A stretch of 64,000 bases of DNA. It comes from JBBRHQ01 sp963725315. GTDB taxonomy: Bacteria; Actinomycetota; Thermoleophilia; Solirubrobacterales; 70-9. How positions within the stretch are numbered: the first letter of the stretch is position 1; each line of letters begins with the position of its first letter. The stretch is taken from assembly GCA_963725315.1 (NCBI GenBank), contig CAVRYA010000006.1, positions 1 to 64,000 of the forward strand. Direction: 5' to 3'. The position numbers and the translations under genes are program-made. Below, in pieces: positions 1 through 7,272 of this stretch. Under the pieces are notes generated by a model. That model worked only from the letters and a program-made list of their open reading frames with translations, was not told where the DNA came from and did not search any database.

Positions 1-59
1 CCCGAGCGTGAGGCCAGCCGCCCTGAAGGGCTCCTCGGCCTGGTCGTTGCGATGTCGGT

Positions 60-485
60 GTGGCCATTATCTACCTCCACCACGTCCCGGCCCATGACGC
101 CGCCGACCGGTTCTCCCCAAATCGTCAGCGACGGCGAGGCCGGGGCATCGGGACCTCGAGGCCGCCCCGCAACCGGCGGAGCTTTCCCGTGTTTGATGGC
201 GAGATGGCGGAGGACGTAGCGACGGACCTGATCGAGGCGGGAATTGACCCCGCCGTTGTGCCTGAGCGGCTAGACATCCTGGAGTGGATACACGATGCCG
301 CCGAGGACCTCGACGCCGCCGCCAGCGCCCGCGAGCAAGCCATCGGGCGGGGCCTCCACGTAATGACCTTGAATCCGTCGAGCTGGAGGCCTGAAAGGAC
401 GACGACCCGGACGCCCGGCCGCCTTCGAGGCTGTGCTCTATGCTGGGGCCGCTGGGTGCTCCTGCGCCAGGAGCGTCTCGACTAG
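60..485 (+). CDS. Hypothetical ORF, doubtful
   Basis: An open frame of 141 codons whose middle part (about residues 45-105) is acidic and Ala-rich with G/C-ending codons, as a real gene of this genome would have. The first 40 and last 30 residues are Arg/Pro-rich and look non-coding. No family is recognised. It lies in the degraded left end, next to a broken recombinase gene, so it may be a fragment of an old mobile-element gene. The stated start is only the first ATG in frame; no clear ribosome site precedes it. Confidence 0.2.
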   Translation: MAIIYLHHVPAHDAADRFSPNRQRRRGRGIGTSRPPRNRRSFPVFDGEMAEDVATDLIEAGIDPAVVPERLDILEWIHDAAEDLDAAASAREQAIGRGLHVMTLNPSSWRPERTTTRTPGRLRGCALCWGRWVLLRQERLD

Positions 486-943
486 GCGTTGCAGTGCGAC
501 CACCTGGCCGAGGCTGACGTTGCCGCCGCCGCTGTCGCTTGGACGTTCTCGACGGTCGCCGACCAGCGCCTCCTCGCAGCGTCGGGCCGCCTCGAGGTGA
601 TCCGCAACTCGTAGCGGGGGCCGAGGGGCGGACGGACGTCACCTTTTTTGGTCGGTACGCCGTGTCGATCTCGACGAGTCGTGACTTGGGCCGTCGCTGA
701 CCCAAAGGAAGCGGCTGACGCGGTCGCTGTATTCACGGGCTCTGCTGGGCCAGTGGCCGTGGCGCTGCGCGGCGGAGATCGATTGGACCTGGACCGGTCC
801 ATGTCGCCGCAACGATCGTCGCCGGGCGAGCAGGTCCGAAGCGGCAGGTTCTGCTGGTCTCGCTGATCGACCAGGCGGCGCAGGCACTCGAGGGACTGTT
901 CTGCTGCAGCGTTCATCGGAAGTGACGATCCAACTCCCTCCCT
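486..943. other. Stretch without a supportable gene
   Basis: Several short overlapping open frames run through here on both strands, but none has a recognisable domain, a convincing start or consistent codon use. It reads as decayed coding sequence upstream of the recombinase remnant. Confidence 0.4.
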
Positions 944-1215
944 TTGACCGGCCACTATGCGATGATGCTCGCACCGCAGGTACTTTCGAGTCGCTGTGCG
1001 CGCTCTCGGGATCGAATCGCCTTCGATTTTACGATGCGCCACAGCTTCGGCAACCTCACTCGCGCAGGTGTCTCTGCGCGCGACGTTCAAGCCGATACTG
1101 GGCTCACGCCAAGATCGCCACGACGATGATCCTGACGTCGACCATGTGCGCGAACGATGCGGCTGAACGGCTCTCGAAACCGGTTTTGCCTCCGCGAAAT
1201 CGACGCGGAGCTTGA
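944..1215 (+). pseudogene. Tyrosine recombinase (integrase) C-terminal remnant
   Basis: Two overlapping frames together spell the end of a tyrosine-recombinase catalytic domain. The first frame gives FTMRHSFGNL..AGVSARDVQ near 1022-1090, matching the HxLRH..F..L..AGV box with its catalytic Arg. The second frame gives GHAKIATTMI near 1100-1135, matching the GH.SI.TT..Y box. Joining them needs a one-base shift near 1103. In the second box the position of the nucleophilic Tyr is Leu, and the His of HxxR is Phe, so even a repaired protein should be inactive. The N-terminal and core-binding parts are not visible upstream. About 150 bp downstream lies a tRNA 3' half, the usual target of such enzymes, which supports the reading as an integrase relic. 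Confidence 0.6.
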
Positions 1216-1367
1216 GGGCTGTAGCCGACCCGTCAGATTATTGTGCGGTTGGCCAGAGCGGCGCCCTCGCAACCGTGTCCAAACTTAATACTTTACGTGA
1301 ACTCGAAGCGCACCTCTTGGTCACTCTACAACACGCTTGGACACGCCAGATATGCTTCATCGAGCGT

Positions 1368-1409
1368 ATCATAATCCGCGTGTCGGGGGTTCGAGTCCCT
1401 CCCGGCATC
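1368..1409 (+). repeat. tRNA 3' half (CAT anticodon), probable att-site scar
   Basis: Counting back from a good T-arm (stem GGGGG/CCCTC around TTCGAGT, 1385-1401) places T33 at 1369, anticodon CAT at 1370-1372, the 3' anticodon strand TCCGC at 1375-1379 and a 7-base 3' acceptor strand at 1402-1408. Upstream of position 32 the tRNA match stops at once: the bases that should form the 5' anticodon strand do not pair, and there is no D-arm or 5' acceptor. A tRNA cut exactly in the anticodon loop is what a tyrosine recombinase leaves at an att site. The fragment cannot be a functional tRNA. Confidence 0.6.
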
Positions 1410-1741
1410 GACTTTCCCCTGCAGATCGTAGGTTTCGGACTCTCCGGTCAGGGTCTCCAGAGGTGCTCCGTGCACCGAGATCGTGCTCGGCGGCCGTTCG
1501 ACGAGCTCGTCAAGTAGTCAGCCGTCACGGGGTGCATTGTAGGAGGGCCAATCCGCGCAAGACCGGGGGGTGTTATCCAGTCCTGGGGTGAATCGAGGCG
1601 GACACGGGCGCTGTCGGGAGGCGGGACGCGCGGGTCTGCGTCCATGCGGAAGAGGGAGGGCTCGACGGGGTCGAAGCGCGCGCACTGTCCGTTCGGTGTC
1701 GTCGGCGCGTCCGGATCAAACGCCCAAATTTGAAGCATCTG
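1410..1741. other. Stretch without a supportable gene
   Basis: Short open frames exist on both strands (one of 96 codons on the minus strand), but none resembles a known protein, and their composition differs between adjacent parts. Nothing is called. Confidence 0.4.
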
Positions 1742-2759
1742 CTAAGGCGGCCACTCAGGGTCTGCTGAGAGATCCCAACTCCAGGTGAACCGGAAGCCCG
1801 AGCCGCCCACCGCTGTCGCCGAGTCGGTGAGCTCGGTCGTCCCGAAAGGCATGGGCTTTGTGTCGAATCCCTTCGGGTTTACGTTTATGAAATCGGCAGC
1901 GAAGTCATAAGGCCCTTCGACGGTCTGTGGTGGATCACCAGGGCAGGTCACGTACCAGGTGAACCCGGGGTACGTGATGTCTTGGTCCCCGAAATAATCC
2001 TCCCTGCGGTAGTCGAAGATCAGCCCGTCGCCGATTAGGTCCTCAGAACCATCGACAGTCGTCATGTCCGAGCCGCTATACGCGCATCCATCGGGATCGC
2101 TGCCCGAGATCGCGTAGTGCAGTGAACCGCGGAACGTGTACGCGAACCTGCCCCGTCCCTTGGAGGGGGCTTTCCCCCCGTCCCACACGAACACCGCGTC
2201 TTCGGATGTCCATGTCTCGGTGACACCGGTGTCGACTGGGCTGGTTCCCTGCAAGGTGCCGGTCCAAGAGCCCGCGATCACGTAGACATCGCCGGCGTCG
2301 GAGCAATTGTTGTGCTCGTTCGACTCATTGACTTGCTGTTCGAAATCGGCGCAGATCTTCGCCCTGTACTCGCCGAACTCAAAACCTCGCGCCTTCCCGC
2401 GGGCCCCGACGCGATGCGACGCTCCCGGCTTCAGCTTCGGAACGTCGGCCGAGAACAATCTCATCGCCGTGCACTGGGCGCTGGTCAGGTGGGTGGACGA
2501 GCACGAGCGCGGTCTCCGAGGCGCGGGCCACCGCTTTTGCCTTCTTCCTGTTTTCGGTCCGGGCCTTGAAGTGGACTCCTGTAGCCCCCAGGAGGATGTC
2601 GTCGGGGCCCACGACGGGCTTGCCCGAAACGATCAGGTCCGGCTTCGGCCTGGGCGGCTTCTTTGCTGCGCCCGCCGACGACGCCAGGCAGCCGGCCACT
2701 GCCGCGAGGAGAACGAGGCCGATCGAGTAAAGCCTCCGCCTGAGCGCGTGGGATCGCAA
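1742..2759 (-). pseudogene. CARDB-domain lipoprotein, frameshifted
   Basis: The gene begins at 2759 with a basic N-region, a hydrophobic core and the lipobox-like AVAGC, followed by PDLIVSGKPVVGPDDI, the usual start of a CARDB (cell-adhesion-related, Ig-like) domain. The domain's end (VPKLKPGAS..CADFEQQVNESNEHNNC) is in a different frame, so a one-base shift is needed near 2440-2450; the total length of 1018 bp agrees with one extra base. After the CARDB comes a beta-rich region of about 190 residues with many aromatic residues, ending FTWSWDLSADPEWPP. A similar C-terminal region occurs in the large secreted protein at 44948-46930. Predicted to be exported and lipid-anchored; function unknown. 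The shift may be real or an assembly error. Confidence 0.65.
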
Positions 2760-3007
2760 TGGACGAGACCCTTCCTTGGTGCCAGACCAAACCTACACCC
2801 GTATCGGCTGAATGCAAGAGCCCGGCTCGCGGGACTCGAACAGACGAAGCAGAGCACCTTCGCCCAGGGCAGCCAGTCTGCCGAGCACCGTTGTAGGCGA
2901 TGTCGGCGCAGGTACGTGAGCAGCTGCGCAGCTTCGACGGGTTTGGCAACAAGGCGCTATCCAGTAGCGTTCTCCGTCAATCAACCTCGGGGGGCAGGAG
3001 AGCACCA

Positions 3008-3448
3008 ATGAAGCGGCTGATGATTCCGATCGCGATCGCGATCACCCTGGCGCTGCCCGCGACCGCCGTCGCTGGGTTCTACTCGGGGCCCTTCGTGCCG
3101 CAGGTGAACAACGACGGGGTGGAGATCAAGGTGAGCCTGCGACACGGCCACCCCCGCAAGGTGACCGAGGTCGAATTCCACAACGTGCCCACGGGAACCC
3201 CCTGCAACGGCTCCAACATCTTCTTCCACTCGATGAAGGTCAACAACCGCCTCAAGTTTTTCGGCAGCGGCCACCCGGGCCAGGCAGGCAACGCTGACTG
3301 GCCGCCGACGCCGAACCTGATCGTGACGATCAAGGGCCGGTTCGCGAATCACAACAAGAAGATCGTCGGCACCCTCCGCCTGCGGGGCACGGGCGGCTGC
3401 AGCGGCGACACTGGTCGCCTGAGCTTCGTCGTCCCGCGGATCAAATAG
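3008..3448 (+). CDS. Secreted protein of unknown function
   Basis: Encodes 146 residues starting MKRLMIPIAIAITLALP, a classical signal peptide with probable cleavage after AVA (residues about 18-20). The mature part is beta-rich, with two Cys pairs candidates (in PCNGSN and GGCSGD) and the segment GTLRLRGTGGCSGDTGRLSF near the end. The ATG at 3008 is preferred over the upstream in-frame ATG at 2900 because it follows a purine-rich site (ggcaggag) and directly begins the signal peptide. No family recognised. It stands alone between a minus-strand gene and another secreted protein. Confidence 0.7.
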   Translation: MKRLMIPIAIAITLALPATAVAGFYSGPFVPQVNNDGVEIKVSLRHGHPRKVTEVEFHNVPTGTPCNGSNIFFHSMKVNNRLKFFGSGHPGQAGNADWPPTPNLIVTIKGRFANHNKKIVGTLRLRGTGGCSGDTGRLSFVVPRIK

Positions 3449-3569
3449 CGGCTCGCGGAGCCCCAAGCGAGTGACCCGCCAGTCGATCTGAACCCAGCCC
3501 GCGCTCCCACCGTAGTCCGATTGCGTCGCCGATAACCGGCGGTGCTCTACTCCGAGAGGACGGTGCTCG

Positions 3570-3860
3570 ATGCGCAGAATCATCGTTACCGCTCTCGTCT
3601 CCGCGGCCGTCGTCGGCTTTGCCGCAGCCGGCGCGGTGGCGGCTCCCAACCCAAGCGGCACTGGTCAGCCAGGTGCCTCATGCGGCTCGGCAGGGGCAAC
3701 CAGCCAACCGAATGGATTCGCGACTGGAGGGTTCGCGAATGCAGAGGCCCACTACGCGGGCAGCCCCGGAACCCCTTCGGCGGCCCACGGCAACCAGCAT
3801 GCGGTGTCGCAGTACGACGTCGCCTGCTACCAGGTGACCAGCAACCACCCCGGCGGCTGA
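3570..3860 (+). CDS. Small secreted protein
   Basis: A 96-residue protein with a signal peptide (MRRIIVTALVSAAVVGF..) cleaved after about AVA at residue 24. The mature part is rich in Gly, Ala, Ser and Asn and has two Cys, with the pattern NGF.TGGF.NAE.HYAGS and HAVSQYDVACYQ. Similar short exported proteins are, from memory, common in soil actinobacteria, but no function is known to me. The start follows gagagga about 9 bases upstream. It is not obviously in an operon with the SnoaL-like genes that follow 120 bp later. Confidence 0.7.
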   Translation: MRRIIVTALVSAAVVGFAAAGAVAAPNPSGTGQPGASCGSAGATSQPNGFATGGFANAEAHYAGSPGTPSAAHGNQHAVSQYDVACYQVTSNHPGG

Positions 3861-3982
3861 GCGTCGCCGATCGGCCGGGTCACGCCGGGGCCCGGCTGAT
3901 CGTGGTTTCTCGCGGCACCTGGGCAACCCATCGGGACATTCGCCCTGGCGCGGAGCCTTATTCGGAGCGATACTGGGCAACG

Positions 3983-4381
3983 ATGTCGCAGGAGAACGTG
4001 GAGGTCATGCGGACGGCGATGGAGGCGTTCAACCGACGCGACGGGGAGGGGTTCGATGCCCTGCTCACCGGAGACGCCGCGATTGTTCCCGTGCGATTCG
4101 CGCTCGAGGGCACGATCTATCGCGGTGCCAAGGCCGGCACGCAGTATTGCTCTGCGGTCGAAAAGCGCTGGGAGGACCTCAGTTGGGACGTCGAGGAGAT
4201 GCGAGATGGCGACGATTGGGCCCTTGCGTTGGGGCACATCCGCGGCCGGGGACGCGAGAGCGGGGCCGCCATCGACAGCCGAGCCGGATGGGTGGCACAC
4301 CTTCGAGATGGCCTCATAGAGAGATTTCAGACATACCCCGACCGTGCCGAAGCCCTCGAAGCCGCTGGGCTTGAGGAGTAG
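3983..4381 (+). CDS. SnoaL/NTF2-like protein, copy A
   Basis: Encodes 132 residues starting MSQENVEVMRTAMEAFNRRDGEGFDALL and ending AEALEAAGLEE, a cone-fold NTF2-like protein of the SnoaL type. Such proteins bind small hydrophobic ligands or act as isomerases or hydrolases; the substrate here cannot be told. The upstream in-frame ATG at 3542 is rejected because the extra N-terminus is Arg-rich and overlaps the previous secreted gene out of frame. The next gene starts 3 bases after this stop and has the same first four and last twelve residues, so the two arose by tandem duplication and are probably co-transcribed. Confidence 0.8.
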   Translation: MSQENVEVMRTAMEAFNRRDGEGFDALLTGDAAIVPVRFALEGTIYRGAKAGTQYCSAVEKRWEDLSWDVEEMRDGDDWALALGHIRGRGRESGAAIDSRAGWVAHLRDGLIERFQTYPDRAEALEAAGLEE

Positions 4382-4384
4382 GCG

Positions 4385-4783
4385 ATGTCGCAGGAGAACA
4401 TGGAGATCGTTCTCGGTGCCTATGCCCGGTTCAACGCAGGCGAGAAGGTCCCAGAGTTGTGGTTCTGGCATGAGGATGCCGAGTACCAGGCCGCCCGAGA
4501 GGACCCGGACTCCGCCGTGCATCGTGGGATCGACGCCATCAGACGGCAGTTCGCCAGCTGGTTGGAGGCCTATCCCGATCTGAAGGTCGAGGTCTTGGAT
4601 GCCAAGGCGAACGAGGACAAGGTCCTCTTGTGGGTCCGGTTCATCGGGCACGGAGCGGCGAGCGGCATCCCGCTTGACATGGAGCTTGCCCACCTCTACA
4701 CGATGCGTGACGGCAAGGCCGCGAGAGCGGTCGAATACATGAACCGCGCCGAGGCCCTCGAAGCCGCCGGGCTTGAGGAGTAG
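4385..4783 (+). CDS. SnoaL/NTF2-like protein, copy B
   Basis: Also 132 residues, starting MSQENMEIVLGAYARFNAGE and ending in the same EALEAAGLEE as copy A, while the middle has diverged strongly (WFWHEDAEYQAA.., HRGIDAIRRQF, VLLWVRFIGHG). The length, the conserved Trp/His-rich first third and the G.G.(A/S)G..L pattern fit the SnoaL-like fold. The 3-base gap to copy A and the repeated junction (gaggagtagg-atgtcgcaggag) show a tandem origin. Ligand unknown. Confidence 0.85.
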   Translation: MSQENMEIVLGAYARFNAGEKVPELWFWHEDAEYQAAREDPDSAVHRGIDAIRRQFASWLEAYPDLKVEVLDAKANEDKVLLWVRFIGHGAASGIPLDMELAHLYTMRDGKAARAVEYMNRAEALEAAGLEE

Positions 4784-4786
4784 GCA

Positions 4787-4840
4787 ATGTCGCAGGAGGG
4801 CCGGATTGCCCAAGCTCTTGCCGAGATCGCTATCAGCTAG
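4787..4840 (+). pseudogene. Remnant start of a third SnoaL-like copy
   Basis: Three bases after the stop of copy B, the junction sequence recurs a third time: an ATG followed by codons for MSQE, then 13 unrelated codons and a stop (17 residues in all). This is the 5' end of a further duplicate whose body is lost. The CYTH gene starts 22 bp later. Confidence 0.5.
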
Positions 4841-4861
4841 CTAACCGGGAAGTGCACAGCA

Positions 4862-5323
4862 ATGGAGATCGAGCGCAAGTTCCTCGTCGCAGAGCGACCG
4901 CCCCTCGAGGGCGCGAAGGCGGTTCGGATCGAGCAGGGATACCTGGCGCTCGATCAGCGCTCCGGCGTGGAGGTGCGGCTGCGTCGCAAGGGGGACGAGC
5001 GGTTGCTGACGATCAAGGGCGGCGCGGGGCGATCGCGCACCGAGGTGGAGATCTCGCTCGAGTCCGCGAACTTCGACACCCTTTGGCCGCTGACCGAGGG
5101 GCGCCGGCTCAGCAAGATGCGGCATCTGATCCCGCTCGGAGACCTCGAGGTCGAGGTCGACGTCTACGAAGGGTCTCTGGACGGCCTGATGATCGCCGAG
5201 GTCGAGTTCCCCGACGAGGCCGCGGCGGATTCATTCGAGAAGCTCGACTGGCTCGGCGAGGAGGTCACCGGCGAGGGGGCCTACCTGAACCGGACGCTGG
5301 CCACCGCGGGGACCCCGCCGTGA
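4862..5323 (+). CDS. CYTH-domain phosphohydrolase
   Basis: A 153-residue protein with the CYTH signature at its very start (MEIERKF: ExExK, residues 2-6), followed by alternating charged strands (VEVRLRRKGDERLLTIKGG, then EVEISLE, then LEVEVDVYEG and AEVEFPDE) that line a triphosphate-binding tunnel in this family. Known members are inorganic triphosphatases, thiamine triphosphatases or class IV adenylate cyclases; triphosphatase is the more likely role for a solitary short bacterial CYTH. The gene overlaps, by GTGA, a 15-codon stub that resembles the start of a CHAD protein, the usual partner of bacterial CYTH. Confidence 0.85.
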   Translation: MEIERKFLVAERPPLEGAKAVRIEQGYLALDQRSGVEVRLRRKGDERLLTIKGGAGRSRTEVEISLESANFDTLWPLTEGRRLSKMRHLIPLGDLEVEVDVYEGSLDGLMIAEVEFPDEAAADSFEKLDWLGEEVTGEGAYLNRTLATAGTPP

Positions 5324-5367
5324 GCCCCTTCCGCATCAAGCGGGGTGAGCGTCGCCGCGAGGATTGA
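5320..5367 (+). pseudogene. Probable stub of a CHAD-domain gene
   Basis: A GTG overlapping the CYTH stop (GTGA) opens a 15-codon frame, VSPFRIKRGERRRED, then stops. CHAD proteins commonly begin with a similar hydrophobic-basic stretch (FRLKRGE-like) and follow or are fused to CYTH domains. The rest of a CHAD domain is absent; a SnoaL-like gene on the other strand follows at once. Seen: overlap and short frame. Inferred: truncated CHAD. Confidence 0.3.
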
Positions 5368-5370
5368 ACG

Positions 5371-5814
5371 CTACTGAGAGGCGGGTGGGTCCTGAGCGGC
5401 CGTCGATGGGCCGGCGTCGCCATCGGCAATCCCGGCGGCCTCCAGGGCCGCCTCTCGCGAGAAGAACATCTCAAGGCGCGTCGCGAGGCCGTCCCTGCTG
5501 ATGTGCAGGTAGCAGACCTCCTGCTCGACCTCCACCTCCCGGGCCTTCATCCGGTGGCGGCTCACCGAAATCACTCGGTCGTCGTCAACTTCGATCACAT
5601 CGACCAGCTCGACCTCGAACTCATCCCACTGACTGGGCCAGTCTTCGAACGCTTCGACGATTCCGCGGTGGCCGTGATAGCTCTTGGCGTCGGGGACCTC
5701 GGGCGGCTGGACGAGGACGATCTCGGGGTGCGAGCGGTCCATGAACCACTGCATGTCGCCGCGCCCCCACGCCGCGTACATCTCCTTGACCAGCTCGACG
5801 GCCTCCTGCGACAT
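5371..5814 (-). CDS. SnoaL/NTF2-like protein, copy D
   Basis: Encodes 147 residues from MSQEAVELVKEMYAAWGRGD. An upstream GTG/ATG in the same frame would add 16 residues, but the MSQE start matches copies A and B and has GGGAGG about 12 bases upstream. The core (WFMDRSHPEIVLVQP, KSYHGHRGIVEAFEDW, RLEMFFSREAALEAAGI) is typical of the NTF2/SnoaL fold with the W.GD..W and HG..GI...F motifs, and the EAALEAAG end again matches the family. It has an extra Ala/Pro/Ser tail of about 20 residues. It lies 31 bp downstream of the cyclic-diphosphoglycerate synthetase-like gene on the same strand, so the two may be co-transcribed. Confidence 0.85.
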   Translation of the reverse strand: MSQEAVELVKEMYAAWGRGDMQWFMDRSHPEIVLVQPPEVPDAKSYHGHRGIVEAFEDWPSQWDEFEVELVDVIEVDDDRVISVSRHRMKAREVEVEQEVCYLHISRDGLATRLEMFFSREAALEAAGIADGDAGPSTAAQDPPASQ

Positions 5815-5845
5815 CGCCCCTGGTACCTCCCGATCAAACGCCGCC

Positions 5846-7183
5846 TCAGGCGACGCCGCCACTTGCGGTGGCCGCGTTGATCACCGGCTCCAGCACCTGC
5901 TCCAGGGTGGGCTCGCCGACCACTTCGAGGCGGTAGGTCGCCTGGCGGATCGGGTGGCGAGAATCGATCAGGCGGCCGAGGTCCATCGGCGTCCCGCTGA
6001 CCACCGCGTCGCACTCGGTGGCGTTGACCGTCGCCTCCAGGTCGGAGAGCTGCTGCTTCGAGTAGCCCATCGCCGGGAGGCAGGATTCGATGTGGGGGAA
6101 GCGCTCCAGCGTCTCGGCGATCGAGCCGACGGCGTGCGGTCTCGGGTCGACCAGAGTGGCGGCGCCGGCCTGGCGCGCGGCGACTGTTCCCGCACCGAAG
6201 GGCATCCCGCCGTGGGTGATCGTCGGGCCGTCGTCGACCACCAGCACCGTCTTGCCCTCCAGCGACGGGCCCTCGTCGAGGGTGACCGGCGAGCGCGCTT
6301 CGATCACGGTCGCCTCCGGGTTGGCCTCCCTGGCTCCCGCGAGGACCTCCTCCACCTGCTCGGGTGAGGCGCTGTCGGTCTTGTTGATCACCAGCACGTC
6401 GGCCATCCGCAGGTTCATCTCGCCGGGGTGGTAGCGGAACTCGTGCCCGGGGCGCAACGGATCGACGACGACGATCATCACGTCCGGCTCGAAGAAGGGG
6501 AAGTCGTTGTTGCCGCCGTCCCAGATCACCACGTCGGCCTCGGCCTCGGCCTGGCGCAGGATCTCGGCGTAGTCGACCCCCGCCCAGGTCACGATCCCCA
6601 TCTCCACCGGGGCCTCGTACTCCTCGCGCTCCTCGACGGTCGGGTTCGAGGCGTCGATCTCCTCGAGGTTGGCGAAGCGCTGGACCCGCATCTCCTCGAG
6701 GTCGTGGTAGGGCATCGGGTGCCTCACCTGGCCGACGCTGAGGCCACGATCGCGCAGGATCCGGCCCACCTCGCGGCTGGTCTGGCTCTTGCCGGCGCCG
6801 GTCCGGGTTGCGCACACCGCGACCACCGGCTTGCTGCTCCGCAGCATCGTCGAGCGGGGACCGAGCAGGGTGAAGTCCGCTCCTGCGGCGAGCACGGTCG
6901 AGGCGGTGTGCATGACGTGCTCGTGGCTGACGTCCGAGTAGGCGAAGACCACCTCGTCGGCCTCATCGCCGCGGATCAGCTCGACCAGGTCCTCCTCGGC
7001 GCGGATCGGGATGCCCTGCGGATAGCGCGCTCCGGCCAGCGGCGCCGGGTAGACGCGGTCCGCGATCCCCGGGATCTGGGTGGCGGTGAAGGCGATCACC
7101 TCCACCTCGGGATCCTCGCGATAGACGACGTTGAAGTCGTGGAAATCGCGTCCCCCGGCTCCCATGATGATCACGCGCCGCAT
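5846..7183 (-). CDS. Cyclic 2,3-diphosphoglycerate synthetase-like P-loop protein
   Basis: A 445-residue protein. The N-terminal third (MRRVIIMGAGGRDFHDFN..) is a Rossmann-like NTP domain. A P-loop follows near residues 127-135 (ATRTGAGKS), then WDGGNND, DPLRPGHE and LVINKTD, resembling G-protein switch and NKxD elements. This order matches the cyclic 2,3-diphosphoglycerate synthetase family first described in Methanothermus fervidus, in which the enzyme cyclises 2,3-bisphosphoglycerate using ATP to make a thermoprotective solute. Bacterial relatives are annotated the same way or simply as GTPases, so the reaction is not certain here. No 2-phosphoglycerate kinase gene is visible in the window. 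Confidence 0.75.
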   Translation of the reverse strand: MRRVIIMGAGGRDFHDFNVVYREDPEVEVIAFTATQIPGIADRVYPAPLAGARYPQGIPIRAEEDLVELIRGDEADEVVFAYSDVSHEHVMHTASTVLAAGADFTLLGPRSTMLRSSKPVVAVCATRTGAGKSQTSREVGRILRDRGLSVGQVRHPMPYHDLEEMRVQRFANLEEIDASNPTVEEREEYEAPVEMGIVTWAGVDYAEILRQAEAEADVVIWDGGNNDFPFFEPDVMIVVVDPLRPGHEFRYHPGEMNLRMADVLVINKTDSASPEQVEEVLAGAREANPEATVIEARSPVTLDEGPSLEGKTVLVVDDGPTITHGGMPFGAGTVAARQAGAATLVDPRPHAVGSIAETLERFPHIESCLPAMGYSKQQLSDLEATVNATECDAVVSGTPMDLGRLIDSRHPIRQATYRLEVVGEPTLEQVLEPVINAATASGGVA

Positions 7184-7272
7184 CTCGGCTCCTCCGCTTT
7201 CGACAGCACCGGCGGGAGTCTATTCCCGCGCCAGCGGCCGTTCCTCGCTCAAGCCACCGCGCGAAGCAGCCG

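Noticed and set aside
1368..1409. Functional tRNA gene
   Set aside because: Only the 3' half exists; the 5' anticodon strand, D-arm and 5' acceptor are missing.
1448..1738. Minus-strand 96-codon ORF in the left region
   Set aside because: No recognisable domain, no ribosome site, and composition shifts within the frame.
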